Shown: positions 23,648-33,074 of the stretch, piece by piece
Position numbering within the stretch: position 1 is the stretch's first letter
How the letters are laid out: each line of letters opens with the position of its first letter
NCBI GenBank assembly: GCA_023396225.1
Contig: JAEWWT010000012.1
Span: forward strand, 1 to 51,268
DNA: 51,268 nt
Direction of reading: 5' to 3'
Source of the DNA: Bacillota bacterium
GTDB taxonomy: Bacteria; Bacillota; Clostridia; Oscillospirales; Ruminococcaceae
Program-made: the position numbers and the translations under genes
Notes under the pieces: model-generated
Seen by the model: only the letters and a program-made list of their open reading frames with translations
Told to the model about the DNA's origin: nothing
Databases searched by the model: none

Positions 23648-24391
23648 TTATTCAGCAGCTTCTGCTGTGTCTTCACCTGCTACAGCAGCAACTTCTGCAG
23701 CCTGCTGTTCGCCCTGTCTTCCCTCGAGGATAGCATCAGCCATAGCGCCTGCAATAAGCTTTACAGCTCTGATAGCATCATCGTTACCAGGAATTACATA
23801 GTCAACATCATCAGGATCACAGTTTGTATCAACGATAGCAACTATCGGAATACCAAGCTTCTTAGCTTCTGCTACTGCAATCTTTTCCTTGCGTGGGTCA
23901 ACAATAAAGAGAGCTCCAGGAAGCTTCTTCATGTCCTTGATACCGCCAAGGAACTTTTCAAGCTTTTCAATTTCAAGTTCAAGTTTAACAACTTCCTTCT
24001 TAGGGAGAAGAGCGAATGTTCCGTCTTCCTGCATAACGTGAAGCTGTTCAAGTCTCTTGATTCTTCTCTGGATTGTCTTGAAGTTTGTCATCATACCGCC
24101 GAGCCATCTAGCGTTTACAAAATGTGCTCCAGATCTGATTGCTTCTTCCTTAACTGAATCTCCAGCCTGTTTCTTTGTACCTACGAAGAGAACTGTGTCT
24201 CCGTTTTCAGAAACCTTACGTATAAAGTTATAAGCTTCATCAAGCTTCTTAACTGTCTTCTGAAGGTCGATAATGTAGATACCGTTTCTTTCTGTGAAAA
24301 TGTAAGGTGCCATTTTTGGGTTCCATCTTCTTGTCTGGTGACCAAAGTGTACGCCAGCTTCAAGAAGCTGCTTCATTGATACTACTCCCAT
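23648..24391 (-). CDS. rpsB: Ribosomal protein S2
   Basis: A 247-residue S2 (uS2) with all signatures: MKQLLEAGVHFGHQTRRWNPKM, YNFIRKVSENGDTVLFVGTKKQA, RWLGGMMTNFKTI and PGNDDAIRAVKLI. The C-terminus has an alanine/glutamate-rich tail. The start is the ATG at 24389-24391 with AGGAGG upstream; the longer frame above it has no support. Confidence 0.97.
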   Translation of the reverse strand: MGVVSMKQLLEAGVHFGHQTRRWNPKMAPYIFTERNGIYIIDLQKTVKKLDEAYNFIRKVSENGDTVLFVGTKKQAGDSVKEEAIRSGAHFVNARWLGGMMTNFKTIQRRIKRLEQLHVMQEDGTFALLPKKEVVKLELEIEKLEKFLGGIKDMKKLPGALFIVDPRKEKIAVAEAKKLGIPIVAIVDTNCDPDDVDYVIPGNDDAIRAVKLIAGAMADAILEGRQGEQQAAEVAAVAGEDTAEAAE

Positions 24392-24497
24392 TTGTAGTTC
24401 CTCCTGTATGGTTTTTATTTTCCTCCGCATGACTTAGCTTATCTGCCGCTTATTTTTGGGTAAGCACCAGCAGGTAAAAGTACAAGCGTGTGAATTG
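24392..24497 (-). promoter_or_regulatory. rpsB mRNA leader
   Basis: About 105 nt lie between the promoter and the S2 start. They contain an imperfect hairpin at about 24444-24474 (five GC-rich outer pairs, a small bulge, then GCTTA/TAAGC). Ribosomal operons are often autoregulated through such leaders, but I do not recognise a known class, so a regulatory role is inference only. Confidence 0.35.
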
Positions 24498-24504
24498 CTT
24501 TAAT

Positions 24505-24533
24505 ATTATATCATATTATTACATAAATTGCAA
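24505..24533 (-). promoter_or_regulatory. Promoter of rpsB-tsf
   Basis: On the minus strand, TTGCAA (24528-24533) and TATAAT (24505-24510) are exactly 17 nt apart. Confidence 0.7.
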
Positions 24534-24548
24534 TATTTATTAATTATG

Positions 24549-24836
24549 CTATTTATACAAATCTTTTATTGAAAAAGTCTCTGATTTATGCATTTCGACA
24601 TCATCTATAGAAACAAGGATAGTATCTGTACCGACAATCTGAATATCCTCACACTTTATGACAACATCATCTTCCTTACCGAAAAAACCGAAAAAGCGTG
24701 GCCTACCATATACAATGAAGGAAATAACCTGACCGTCGTTTGTGTCTATTTCAACATCATCAAGATATCCAAGCTTTGTTCCTGTCTTAATATTGATAAT
24801 CTCCTTTGTCCGAAGCGTTGTAAGAGTACATTTCAT
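24549..24836 (-). CDS. YlmC/YmxH family PRC-barrel protein
   Basis: A 95-residue PRC-barrel protein. The fold pattern is LRTKEIINIKTGTKLGYLDDVEIDTNDGQ, ISFIVYGRPRFFGFFGKEDDVVIKCEDI and a C-terminal strand with DTILVSI. This small family is widespread in spore formers and expressed during sporulation. Its exact job is not known. Confidence 0.88.
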   Translation of the reverse strand: MKCTLTTLRTKEIINIKTGTKLGYLDDVEIDTNDGQVISFIVYGRPRFFGFFGKEDDVVIKCEDIQIVGTDTILVSIDDVEMHKSETFSIKDLYK

Positions 24837-24931
24837 AATACCGTCCGTCCTTTCCTGATAATATATATCATAAAGCCGTACTTCTTATCAAATATATTCA
24901 TAACAAAGCCTGTACTATTCAGAAATCATGT

Positions 24932-27307
24932 CTATTTAAGCTCAATAATTGTAACTCCGTCCTCACCCTCACCGTAAAGTCCTGCTCTAAAGCTCTTAAC
25001 TGACGGATGAGTTTTAAGATGTTTCTGGATACCCTGTCTGAGTATTCCTGTTCCCTTTCCGTGAATAATTGTTATCATTCCCGCACCTGTAAGAACTGCA
25101 TTATCTATAAACATGTCAACCTCGTGAATGCCCTCATCAACTGCATGTCCTCTGATATCAAGCTCCATGGATATACTTCTTTCAAGTTTTCCACGCACAT
25201 CTTTCCTAGAGATTTTCTTGTTCTGATAACTTACCTTTTCAGCTTCAAGCAATCTAAGCTTGCTGATATTGACCTTGGTTTTCATAATGCCTGCCTGAAC
25301 AAAAACATTTCCGTTTGAATCAGGATCACTTGCAAGAATACCTTTCTTGTCAATATCATAAATAAGAACGTGATCCCCTCTTTTAAGTGGGCGAGGAAGC
25401 TTGTATTCCTTATATTCTCTTTTCATGACAGGATTAGCTTCATCAAACATCTTGTCAATTGCTGAACGGCTCTTTGATTTAGCAGAAGCTGTCCTCTGTG
25501 CAAAGTCAGCCTTGTCTTTTTCTTTCTTTATGTCATTAAGTTCATCAAGAAGATTTTCCGACTGGACACGGCAGTTCTCAATTATTCTTGTTGCCTGAAT
25601 CCTTGCCTTTTCAAACTCGGTATCCTTACGCTTGTTAAGACTGTCAAGTTCATTTTCAAGTTCTTCAAGCTTTTGCTTATGCTCATTCTTAATCTTTCTG
25701 ATTTCTTCATTCTGATTGTCAAGTTCTTTCCTTGAGTTTTCAAGCATAGAAATAACTTCTTCAAAACGCTGATTTTCAGTAGAAACAATGTTTCTTGCAT
25801 TTTCAATTACATTGTCAGGTATTCCAAGCTTTGATGATATTGAAAAGGCATTCGATTTTCCAGGTGAACCAATGATTATTTTATATGTTGGCTGTAGTGT
25901 TGCAACATCAAATTCACATGAAGCATTTTCTATGCCGTCTTTTTCAATGGCATACATTTTGAGTTCCTGATAGTGCGTTGTAATAAGAAGCTTGCTGCCC
26001 TTTGATTTTAGTTCTTCAATTATAGATACAGCAAGAGCCGCTCCCTCAACAGGGTCAGTTCCTGAACCAAGTTCATCAAGCAAAATAAGAGTGTTGCTAT
26101 CTGCTACCTTTAATATTTCTACTACATTTCCCATATGTGATGAGAATGTAGAAAGGCTCTGTTCAATGCTCTGCTGATCACCGATATCAACAAGTATTTT
26201 CTCAAATACAGAAATTTTACTTCCGTCTCCTGCCGGTATCATCATTCCGCACATAGTCATTGCAGTCAATAAACCTGCAGTTTTCAGCAGAACAGTCTTA
26301 CCACCGGTGTTAGGACCTGTAACAATGAGCGCACTGTAAGTCTGACCAATACTAAGGTCAACAGGAACAACTTTATTTTTATCAATAAGCGGGTGTCTTG
26401 CTTTTTTGAGAATAATAATACCATCATCAGAAATTTCAGGGGTTGATGCTCTCATTTTAGTAGCAAGATTAGACTTTGCAAAATACAAATTCAACTCAGC
26501 ACTTGTATTGTAACCATCAACAATAGAATCAGCACATCCTCCGCAGTCAGCAGAAAGTTCTGCAATAATTCTCTCAATTTCGTCCTGCTCCTGTCCTTTT
26601 AAAAGGCGAATATCATTGTTTGCTTCTACGACAGAGATAGGCTCTATAAACAGCGTTGAACCACTTGATGATGTTGCATGCACAAGCCCCTGAACATTGC
26701 CTTTGAATTCAGCCTTAACAGGAATAACATATCTGCCGTCTCTCATGGTAACGATATTTTCCTGCAAAGATTTCTGAACCTCAGATGATTTTATCATCTT
26801 ATCAAGAGCTTCTTTGATATAAACTCCTGCCCTTGCAATTTTTCTTCTTATATTTGCAAGCTCAGGACTTGCCATATCTGATATTTCATCTTCAGATACA
26901 ATGGCATTTTTAATCTTATCTTCAAGATATTTATTAGGATAAAGCGACTCAAAAAGATAGTTGAGTAAAGTTTCAGCTTCGCCGCAAGATCTGTACCATT
27001 CCTGCAACGTTCTTATCTGACCAAGCATCTGAGCAATATCAAGCAGTTCACGTAATGAAAGGCTTGAGCCCGATTTTGCTCTTTCAAGTGAGCCGGTAAC
27101 ATTTTTGAATTTATAGAATGATGGTGTACCAAACTTTACAGACAAATCAAAAGCATCTGTTGTTTTGGTAATTTCTTTTTTTACAGTATCAACATCGGAA
27201 ACAGGCTCAAGTGCAAGTGCCATTTCTCTTGTTTTTTCATTGGATGCTTCATTTGAAAGCATCTCAAGTATTTTATGTAATTCAAGTGATTTATAATATC
27301 TGTTCAT
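24932..27307 (-). CDS. mutS2: MutS2 endonuclease/ribosome-rescue ATPase
   Basis: A 791-residue MutS2. The core and lever helices are followed by the ABC-type ATPase with Walker A GPNTGGKT at 331-338, LSTFSSHMGNVVEI and Walker B LILLDELGSGTDPVEG. A long coiled coil (about 510-610) and the C-terminal Smr nuclease domain with LDIRGHAVDEG and the HGKGTGILRQG loop complete it. It suppresses recombination, and in Bacillus its homologue acts on collided ribosomes. The start is the ATG at 27305-27307 with AAAGG upstream. The order recO-mutS2 continues the era operon. Confidence 0.95.
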   Translation of the reverse strand: MNRYYKSLELHKILEMLSNEASNEKTREMALALEPVSDVDTVKKEITKTTDAFDLSVKFGTPSFYKFKNVTGSLERAKSGSSLSLRELLDIAQMLGQIRTLQEWYRSCGEAETLLNYLFESLYPNKYLEDKIKNAIVSEDEISDMASPELANIRRKIARAGVYIKEALDKMIKSSEVQKSLQENIVTMRDGRYVIPVKAEFKGNVQGLVHATSSSGSTLFIEPISVVEANNDIRLLKGQEQDEIERIIAELSADCGGCADSIVDGYNTSAELNLYFAKSNLATKMRASTPEISDDGIIILKKARHPLIDKNKVVPVDLSIGQTYSALIVTGPNTGGKTVLLKTAGLLTAMTMCGMMIPAGDGSKISVFEKILVDIGDQQSIEQSLSTFSSHMGNVVEILKVADSNTLILLDELGSGTDPVEGAALAVSIIEELKSKGSKLLITTHYQELKMYAIEKDGIENASCEFDVATLQPTYKIIIGSPGKSNAFSISSKLGIPDNVIENARNIVSTENQRFEEVISMLENSRKELDNQNEEIRKIKNEHKQKLEELENELDSLNKRKDTEFEKARIQATRIIENCRVQSENLLDELNDIKKEKDKADFAQRTASAKSKSRSAIDKMFDEANPVMKREYKEYKLPRPLKRGDHVLIYDIDKKGILASDPDSNGNVFVQAGIMKTKVNISKLRLLEAEKVSYQNKKISRKDVRGKLERSISMELDIRGHAVDEGIHEVDMFIDNAVLTGAGMITIIHGKGTGILRQGIQKHLKTHPSVKSFRAGLYGEGEDGVTIIELK

Positions 27308-27328
27308 TTTAATACCTTTCTGCATTAA

Positions 27329-28075
27329 TCAAACAACACTTTTATAAAAATCAAGTGTCTTAAAATTCTTTGAAAGATGAATCTGTATGTATTTTTCTGT
27401 TATCTCTGTAAGCTTTTCCTGTGTTTCTTGTGATATTCTGAAATTGAAAAGCTTATCCATATCTGACAGGCAGATATATCTCATAGCATTTACGATGCCG
27501 TTTGATACTCTTATATTACAGTAGTTTTCTTCACAAAAAAAATGGTCACCGCAAAGCAGCATCGCTTTATCTATAATAAAGTACATTTCGTCAGCTTCAT
27601 AACGGTAACACTCCCTGCAGCCGATAAGCTGAGGGAGCATTCCTATTTCTGAACAAAGCCGCAGCTCAAAAACACTTTTCAGTAGTTCACAGCTTTTTGT
27701 ATCTTTACATAGAAAGTGAAGCGAATTGAGCATCAGCCTCATTATATCCTTTGCAGATTGATGAGAGGTAACAGTGTATCTAACTAACTCAGCAAAATAA
27801 CATGCAAGCGCAAGCTTCCTGACATTAAGTCTGAGCTCATAAAAAATACTTTTTGGCTCGCTGCTGTTTAAATAGTATCTCCCATTCCTTTCATTAAAAC
27901 AAAATTCGGAATACGCAAACAACTGTGTACTGGAGTTATTCTTTCCGGTAATCTTCTTAGCTCCTTTGGCAGATACCTGAATTATACCATATTCCGCAGT
28001 GAGAATATCAATAATTCTGTCATTTTCACCTATCTGTCTTTCACAGATAACAAGACCTGATACGGTAATGAGCAT
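27329..28075 (-). CDS. recO: DNA repair protein RecO
   Basis: A 248-residue RecO. An N-terminal OB fold (ITVSGLVICERQIGENDRIIDILTAEYGIIQVSAKGAKK) and a helical C-domain with a metal-site-like CRECYR are visible. It loads RecA with RecR on single-stranded DNA. The start is the ATG at 28073-28075, since AAGGAG lies seven bases before it; the frame extends six codons upstream without support. It lies just downstream of yqzL. Confidence 0.93.
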   Translation of the reverse strand: MLITVSGLVICERQIGENDRIIDILTAEYGIIQVSAKGAKKITGKNNSSTQLFAYSEFCFNERNGRYYLNSSEPKSIFYELRLNVRKLALACYFAELVRYTVTSHQSAKDIMRLMLNSLHFLCKDTKSCELLKSVFELRLCSEIGMLPQLIGCRECYRYEADEMYFIIDKAMLLCGDHFFCEENYCNIRVSNGIVNAMRYICLSDMDKLFNFRISQETQEKLTEITEKYIQIHLSKNFKTLDFYKSVV

Positions 28076-28103
28076 ATTCTCACTCCTTGTCAAAAAGGGG
28101 ATT

Positions 28104-28271
28104 CTACCCCTTTAGCTGTGCAAATTCTCCTTGATTCTCCTGCCTGGTATCATTTCTGCTTATAGAAACTCCGGAAAAACTTTTAGTAGTCATGCCTTTG
28201 AAATTGAGATAATCAGCAACCTTTCCGCTGCTTTCGAACTTATTCCATTTATCATCATAGGTTTCAATCAT
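28104..28271 (-). CDS. yqzL: YqzL-like small protein
   Basis: A 55-residue gene between era and recO. It has GGAGG seven bases before its ATG and opens MIETYDDKWNKFESSGKVAD followed by YLNFKG. The W..F..(T/S)G.V.DYL.(Y/F)K pattern is that of YqzL, a tiny protein of unknown function found at exactly this place in Bacillus and many Clostridia. The C-terminal half (SISRNDTRQENQGEFAQ) is divergent. Confidence 0.8.
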   Translation of the reverse strand: MIETYDDKWNKFESSGKVADYLNFKGMTTKSFSGVSISRNDTRQENQGEFAQLKG

Positions 28272-28429
28272 AGAAAAGCCTCCATCTCTTTCTGTTGTCT
28301 GTTCCTGTCATTCTAAGCAAGCTTACTGCTTAGATAATTGCAGAAAAGGAACAAACAGCTTTGTGAAAATTATTTTCACTATAAAGCATCCTTAAGATAA
28401 CTCTTCTATAATTATTCCCATTTTAAAAG

Positions 28430-29347
28430 TTACATATTAGTGGAATTATTTGATAATCCAAAATTTTTAATAATCCCTTCCTTGTTTCTCCATTCTGGTT
28501 TTACTTTTACCCAGCATTGAAGATTGACTTTAATCTGAAAAAATGTTTCAAGTTCCTGTCTTGCAAGCTGTCCGATTTTTTTAAGCATAGTACCATTTTT
28601 GCCGATAACCATGCCTTTATGTGAATCACGCTCGCAATAAATCATTGCTGTGATGTCAAGAATATCTTCATTGTTCTTGTTTACACGTTCCTTCATCTCT
28701 TCAACAACAACAGCAATTCCATGAGGAACTTCCTCATGAAGGAGAATAAGTAATTTTTCTCTTATTATTTCAGACGCAAGAACCTTTTCAGGCTGGTCTG
28801 TAAGTGAATCATCAGGGAAGTAATGTGGACCGTCAACTGCAAATTTCGAAACTTCTTCCATAACAATATTTACGCCATCATTTTCAGTTACGCTGATAGG
28901 AATAATTGTTATAAAATCATGCAACCTTGATAATTCAGCAATTTTTGGAACAAGCCTTTCCTTATCTTCAAGTAAATCTATCTTGTTGATAACAAGAATT
29001 ACAGGTGTCTTATCCTTTTTGAAACCCTCAATGAGTTTAAACTCTATTTCATCAATCCTCTTTGTAACGTCAACAACAAGAACAGCAGCGTCAATTCCTG
29101 TAACAGATTCCTTAACAGCCCGATTCATATGCTCGCCTAGCTTATTTTTAGCTTTCTGAAATCCTGGCGTATCCATAAATACATACTGTATCTCACCCTT
29201 TGTAAGAATACCTGTGATTTTGGTTCTAGTGGTCTGAGGCTTGCTGCTTACCATAGCAATTTTCTCTCCGATAAGTGCATTAAGCAAAGAAGACTTCCCC
29301 GCATTGGCTCTTCCTACTATAGTAATAAACGCAGTTTTTGAACTCAT
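28430..29347 (-). CDS. era: GTPase Era
   Basis: A 305-residue Era. The G domain has GRANAGKSS (G1), the DTPG of FMDTPGFQKAK (G3) and NKIDLL (G4). The C-terminal KH domain carries VIGKNGTMLKKIGQLARQELE. It binds the 3' end of 16S rRNA during small-subunit assembly. The start is the ATG at 29345-29347, with GGGG six bases upstream; an ATG four codons earlier has its ribosome site too close. Confidence 0.95.
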   Translation of the reverse strand: MSSKTAFITIVGRANAGKSSLLNALIGEKIAMVSSKPQTTRTKITGILTKGEIQYVFMDTPGFQKAKNKLGEHMNRAVKESVTGIDAAVLVVDVTKRIDEIEFKLIEGFKKDKTPVILVINKIDLLEDKERLVPKIAELSRLHDFITIIPISVTENDGVNIVMEEVSKFAVDGPHYFPDDSLTDQPEKVLASEIIREKLLILLHEEVPHGIAVVVEEMKERVNKNNEDILDITAMIYCERDSHKGMVIGKNGTMLKKIGQLARQELETFFQIKVNLQCWVKVKPEWRNKEGIIKNFGLSNNSTNM

Positions 29348-29470
29348 TTTAATCCCCATCCCTTTCTACTATCTGTTACTGTTCTGCTTTATTATTTGCA
29401 GATTAGAAACAAATATCTGCGCAAAAAATACTTCACGCTACTTCCGTTAAAATTTTAAATACAGTAGTTA

Positions 29471-29926
29471 TTATTTTATAAATATAAACACAAATGAAAT
29501 CAGTGCAAGCAGAATAATTCCGATAAGAGCCGGTATATTTCCAAAGAAATATACTCCTATCCTACTGAACACTTCCATATTCCAGAAATAATATACGGCT
29601 ATTACCACAGAAAAAGCTGCAGATACAAGCACAGCACCTGCAGCGGTATCCTTTGCAGTTTTAGCGAGTTTCTGATACTCAGGTGAGCACAAATCTACAA
29701 CTGCTTCAATTGCAGTGTTAATCAGTTCACATGCAATTACAGAAGAAAATGTCAGAAAAAGCAATGCATACTGCATATTGCTCAATTCATAAAAAGATGA
29801 AAGTATAAGAACAAACACCATTGCAACAATATGAAATCTGATATTTCTCTGCGTCATTACAGCATGTGAAATACCGCTGAATGCATATCCAAAGCTTCTG
29901 AAAAACTTTTTAAGATTAGTCTTCAT
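29471..29926 (-). CDS. dgkA: Diacylglycerol/undecaprenol kinase family protein
   Basis: A 151-residue integral membrane kinase of the DgkA family. The N-terminal amphipathic helix (LKKFFRSFGYAFSGI) is followed by three core segments with the active-site pattern ACELINTAIEAVVD and AKDTAAGAVLVSA. The protein is longer than usual (about 120), owing to an additional C-terminal membrane segment (NIPALIGIILLALISFVFIF). Gram-positive members phosphorylate undecaprenol. It overlaps ybeY by 11 nt. Confidence 0.92.
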   Translation of the reverse strand: MKTNLKKFFRSFGYAFSGISHAVMTQRNIRFHIVAMVFVLILSSFYELSNMQYALLFLTFSSVIACELINTAIEAVVDLCSPEYQKLAKTAKDTAAGAVLVSAAFSVVIAVYYFWNMEVFSRIGVYFFGNIPALIGIILLALISFVFIFIK

Positions 29927-30422
29927 CAGATTTTACAAATGTTGTCTCTCTTGATACTCCAAGCTTTTCAAGAATGATTTCCTGCTTTTCATTCATATTT
30001 GCAGCATCAAGAGATGATGTTTCATGATCGTATCCAAGAAGATGAAGCATCGAATGTACAGTAAGAAATCCTACCTCACGCTCTAGTGAATGACCATATA
30101 TATACGCCTGCTTGACTGCTGTTTCCATTGAAATAACAACATCTCCAAGTAAATATGCACCTGTTTCGTTATTTATATCATATACTCCGTCCTCGCCAAG
30201 AGGAAAAGACAGAACATCCGTAGACTTATCCTTATCACGATATATTTTGTTGAGTTTTCTTATATCATTATTATCTACAAAAGAAACACTGACTTCTGCA
30301 TCATGTCCGAATTTTTCATAAGCAAGTACAGCCTGACAGCATTTCTTAACAAGCAACCTTAAGCCAACAGGCAGTTTTACCTTGTTCTGATTGTTATTAA
30401 TCAATACTTTTACCTTTGGCAT
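29916..30422 (-). CDS. ybeY: Endoribonuclease YbeY
   Basis: A 168-residue YbeY. The zinc motif H..H....H is in TVHSMLHLLGYDHE (about 122-135), preceded by DKSTDVLSFPL and GDVVIS. It matures 16S rRNA and takes part in ribosome quality control. The ATG at 30420-30422 is preferred over the GTG just before it. It follows phoH by 6 nt. Confidence 0.94.
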   Translation of the reverse strand: MPKVKVLINNNQNKVKLPVGLRLLVKKCCQAVLAYEKFGHDAEVSVSFVDNNDIRKLNKIYRDKDKSTDVLSFPLGEDGVYDINNETGAYLLGDVVISMETAVKQAYIYGHSLEREVGFLTVHSMLHLLGYDHETSSLDAANMNEKQEIILEKLGVSRETTFVKSDED

Positions 30423-30428
30423 CACTTA

Positions 30429-31391
30429 TCATCTCTTTCTTTCGTCATCTGATTTTTCGTATGCTTTTATAATGTCCTGAACAAGTCTATGTCGAACAAC
30501 ATCCTGTTCTGTAAATCTTGTGATACAGATATCCTCAACATTTTTCAGCACTCGCATTGCATCAATCAAACCTGATTTTCTGCTGTCAGGAAGGTCAATC
30601 TGTGTAATATCCCCTGTAATTACCATCTTGCTGTTAAAGCCAAGACGTGTAAGGAACATTTTAATCTGCTCTCTTGTTGTGTTTTGAGCCTCATCAAGTA
30701 TTATAAATGAATCGTCAAGTGTACGTCCCCTCATATATGCAAGAGGAGCAACCTCGATACTTCCACGCTCCATATGCTTTGCGTAAGTTTCCGCTCCAAA
30801 CATATCAAACAAAGCATCATATAGAGGTCTCAAATATGGATCAACCTTATTCTGCAGGTCACCAGGCAGAAAGCCGAGTTTCTCCCCTGCTTCAACAGCA
30901 GGTCTTGTAAGAATGATTTTATTTATTTCATGGGCCTTGAAAGCTTTTACAGCCATAGCAACCGCAAGATAAGTCTTTCCTGTACCGGCAGGACCAACTC
31001 CCATTACTATTGTATTTTCCCCAATAGCATCAACATATTTTTTCTGACCCAAAGTTTTTGCCTTTACGACTTTCCCTCCGGTTGTAACACAAATACCTCC
31101 GTCAGCAAGATGAACTGCCTGCGATTGTGTACCCTCATTTACCATTGTATTAATATATCTGATGTTATGCTCGGTTATTGTCTCACCTTTTTTTATTAAT
31201 TCAATAAGAGCTTCAATGGCACTTCTGGCTTTATTAATGTTTTCCTCTTCACCTGAAATCCTGATATCTTTTCCACGGTTAAGTATAGCCACATCATACT
31301 GTCTTTGCAGAATGTTAATATTCTCATCAAAACTTCCGAAAAGTTCGATTGCATATTCTATATTGTCAACGTTGACCAATACTTCAGCCAT
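30429..31391 (-). CDS. phoH: PhoH family ATPase
   Basis: A 320-residue PhoH-like P-loop ATPase. A small N-terminal KH-like domain (LNRGKDIRISGEEENINKARSAI) precedes the helicase-type ATPase with Walker A GPAGTGKT (133-140), Walker B FIILDEAQN and an RLVQDI end. It is thought to act on RNA and heads the conserved phoH-ybeY-dgkA-era-yqzL-recO-mutS2 run. GAGGTG lies upstream of the ATG. Confidence 0.94.
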   Translation of the reverse strand: MAEVLVNVDNIEYAIELFGSFDENINILQRQYDVAILNRGKDIRISGEEENINKARSAIEALIELIKKGETITEHNIRYINTMVNEGTQSQAVHLADGGICVTTGGKVVKAKTLGQKKYVDAIGENTIVMGVGPAGTGKTYLAVAMAVKAFKAHEINKIILTRPAVEAGEKLGFLPGDLQNKVDPYLRPLYDALFDMFGAETYAKHMERGSIEVAPLAYMRGRTLDDSFIILDEAQNTTREQIKMFLTRLGFNSKMVITGDITQIDLPDSRKSGLIDAMRVLKNVEDICITRFTEQDVVRHRLVQDIIKAYEKSDDERKR

Positions 31392-31532
31392 TAAAACACC
31401 TCTTACATTATTATTGTAGATATTATATCATATTATTTTTTAAATTTAAAGAGTATATTTGATTTTTTATAGTTATTCAATTCATATTTTAATTATTTAT
31501 TCTTTTTACAAAAGTAATATATAAAAAACGTA

Positions 31533-31561
31533 TTGACTTTCTATGTTAATTGTAGTATAAT
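31533..31561 (+). promoter_or_regulatory. Promoter of tRNA-Leu
   Basis: TTGACT (31533-31538) and TATAAT (31556-31561) are 17 nt apart, ending 18 nt before the tRNA. Confidence 0.8.
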
Positions 31562-31579
31562 TCAATGGTACTAAATTAT

Positions 31580-31666
31580 GCCGCTGTGGTGGAATAGGCA
31601 GACACAAGGGACTTAAAATCCCTCGGTAGAAATATCGTACCGGTTCAAGTCCGGTTAGCGGCACCA
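31580..31666 (+). tRNA. tRNA-Leu (anticodon UAA)
   Basis: An 87-nt class II tRNA. The acceptor arm is GCCGCTG with TAGCGGC, then discriminator A and an encoded CCA. The anticodon stem is AGGGA/TCCCT with TAA at 31614-31616. A long variable arm is present (about 31621-31637), then the T arm CCGGTTCAAGTCCGG. The last acceptor pair is G-U. The displaced att copy at 46472-46494 has C there, which would restore G-C, so the present 3' end was probably supplied by the integrated element. Confidence 0.95.
31644..31666 (+). repeat. Attachment site in tRNA-Leu 3' end (left end of element 1)
   Basis: A 23-nt stretch from the T loop to the CCA matches 46472-46494 with one mismatch. It adjoins an integrase gene whose product reads toward it. 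Confidence 0.85.
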
Positions 31667-31669
31667 GTC

Positions 31670-31717
31670 ATAAGTTCAGAAACGTCGTATAATAGGCGTT
31701 TCTGAACTTATTTTTTA
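31670..31717 (+). terminator. Terminator after tRNA-Leu
   Basis: A perfect 15-bp stem (31670-31684 / 31697-31711) is followed by a T-run. It lies inside the element, so the element brings its own terminator for the tRNA. Confidence 0.85.
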
Positions 31718-31731
31718 TAAATTAATTCGTT

Positions 31732-31752
31732 TTGTCCGCTATTTGTCCGTTA
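31732..31752. repeat. Candidate integrase arm site, left copy
   Basis: Two TTTGTCCG units 11 nt apart. The whole 21 nt is repeated exactly at 46334-46354 near the other end of the element, in the same orientation. This fits arm-type binding sites of Tn916-like integrases. Confidence 0.5.
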
Positions 31753-31761
31753 TTATTAAAA

Positions 31762-32961
31762 TTACTCATTAACAGCTTTCTTGAAGTTAATAGTATCTGC
31801 AACTGTGTCCATTGCTCTTGCCTGAGAACTGCGGAATGAATGCGCATATATGGATAATGTTGTCATTGGGGTGCTATGACCTAAACATGACTGAACCGTC
31901 TTGACATCTACGCCGTTTGAAATTAGTACTGAAGCATTAAAATGCCTAAAGCTATGATTTGAAACATAACGTATTCCTGTTCTCTTACAAAACCGTTTAA
32001 AGAAATATCCGGGAGCAGTACCATCAAGCGGTAGTCCATTCCATTTCGTGAAAATACGGTCGGTTTCAATCCATTTATCGCCTACCTTTGTACGTTGCTT
32101 GTCTTGAAGTGATTTCCAATTAAGCAGAATATTAATTACTTCAACAGGCAGCTTTAAGCTTCGGTAACTTGTTTCAGTTTTCGGAGTTTCTGTATATGTA
32201 CCGCCCTGAGATTTTGAATAAAGCGATGTTCTGTTTATCTCAATAATATTATCGGTAAAGTCTACATCTTTCCACTCAAGCCCCAATAGCTCTCCTCTGC
32301 GAAAACCACTGTACATAGCTAACGTATAAAAAGTAACGTATTTGTAGTTTTCTTCAGATTCTTTCTGAAACAGATTTAAAAGTTGCTGTGCTTCCTCCAA
32401 AGTATAAACTGTTCTCGGCTCTCCGTCAGGCTTTGGCAATGTAATTGCACGGCAAGGATTTGACTGTAATAACTGCATTTTTACAGCATAGTCAAAAATA
32501 GTTGAAATCATTGAAATATGTAGCTTTACAGTTTTTGCAGATAGCTTACCATTCCGCTTGTTTCTTCCGTCACAGCGTTTTTCTTCACCCATTTCAAGAA
32601 TGAACTTCTGGATATGTCTTGAAGTAACCTTATCCAGCCGAAGATGTCCTATAGCTTTGTAAATACGCTTTTCCATCCAATGATAGCCCTCAATTGTCTT
32701 TGGCTTCAGCTTTATTTCCGCATATTCTTTAAACCATTGCTTAGCGAAATCTTCAAATTTTGCAGAAGCAACTATCTGTCCCTTTAAGCACGCTTCCTCA
32801 AACATAACAGCCTGACGATTAAGTTCCTTTTCAATTTGCTTTTCAGTCATTTTTTCGTCTGGTTTCCAGGTTATAGCCTGTTCAACATGATTTCCTTTTG
32901 CATCATATCCGCATGATACACGTATCTGATAAGAGTTTCCCCTTTTTCTTATAGTAGCCAT
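31762..32961 (-). CDS. int: Tyrosine recombinase (integrase) of element 1
   Basis: A 399-residue phage-type integrase. An N-terminal arm-binding domain (GNSYQIRVSCGYDAKGN), a SAM-like core-binding domain (FEDFAKQWFKEYAEIKLKP) and the catalytic domain follow in order. The active residues are R221 in SGFRRGELLGLEW, H336 and R339 in HSFRH, H362 in LGHST and the nucleophile Y372 in LSIYAHS. It would catalyse integration into and excision from the tRNA-Leu 3' end, 96 nt away. The start has a ribosome site TTAAGGAG. Confidence 0.93.
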   Translation of the reverse strand: MATIRKRGNSYQIRVSCGYDAKGNHVEQAITWKPDEKMTEKQIEKELNRQAVMFEEACLKGQIVASAKFEDFAKQWFKEYAEIKLKPKTIEGYHWMEKRIYKAIGHLRLDKVTSRHIQKFILEMGEEKRCDGRNKRNGKLSAKTVKLHISMISTIFDYAVKMQLLQSNPCRAITLPKPDGEPRTVYTLEEAQQLLNLFQKESEENYKYVTFYTLAMYSGFRRGELLGLEWKDVDFTDNIIEINRTSLYSKSQGGTYTETPKTETSYRSLKLPVEVINILLNWKSLQDKQRTKVGDKWIETDRIFTKWNGLPLDGTAPGYFFKRFCKRTGIRYVSNHSFRHFNASVLISNGVDVKTVQSCLGHSTPMTTLSIYAHSFRSSQARAMDTVADTINFKKAVNE

Positions 32962-33074
32962 AAATTTAATCTCCTTAATATTAAATATAAATTTTATGAC
33001 ATACCCCTGTACTATTATGATAACACTTTACAACGTGAAAGTCAATTTTAAAATAGGGATATGTCAAAATATTT

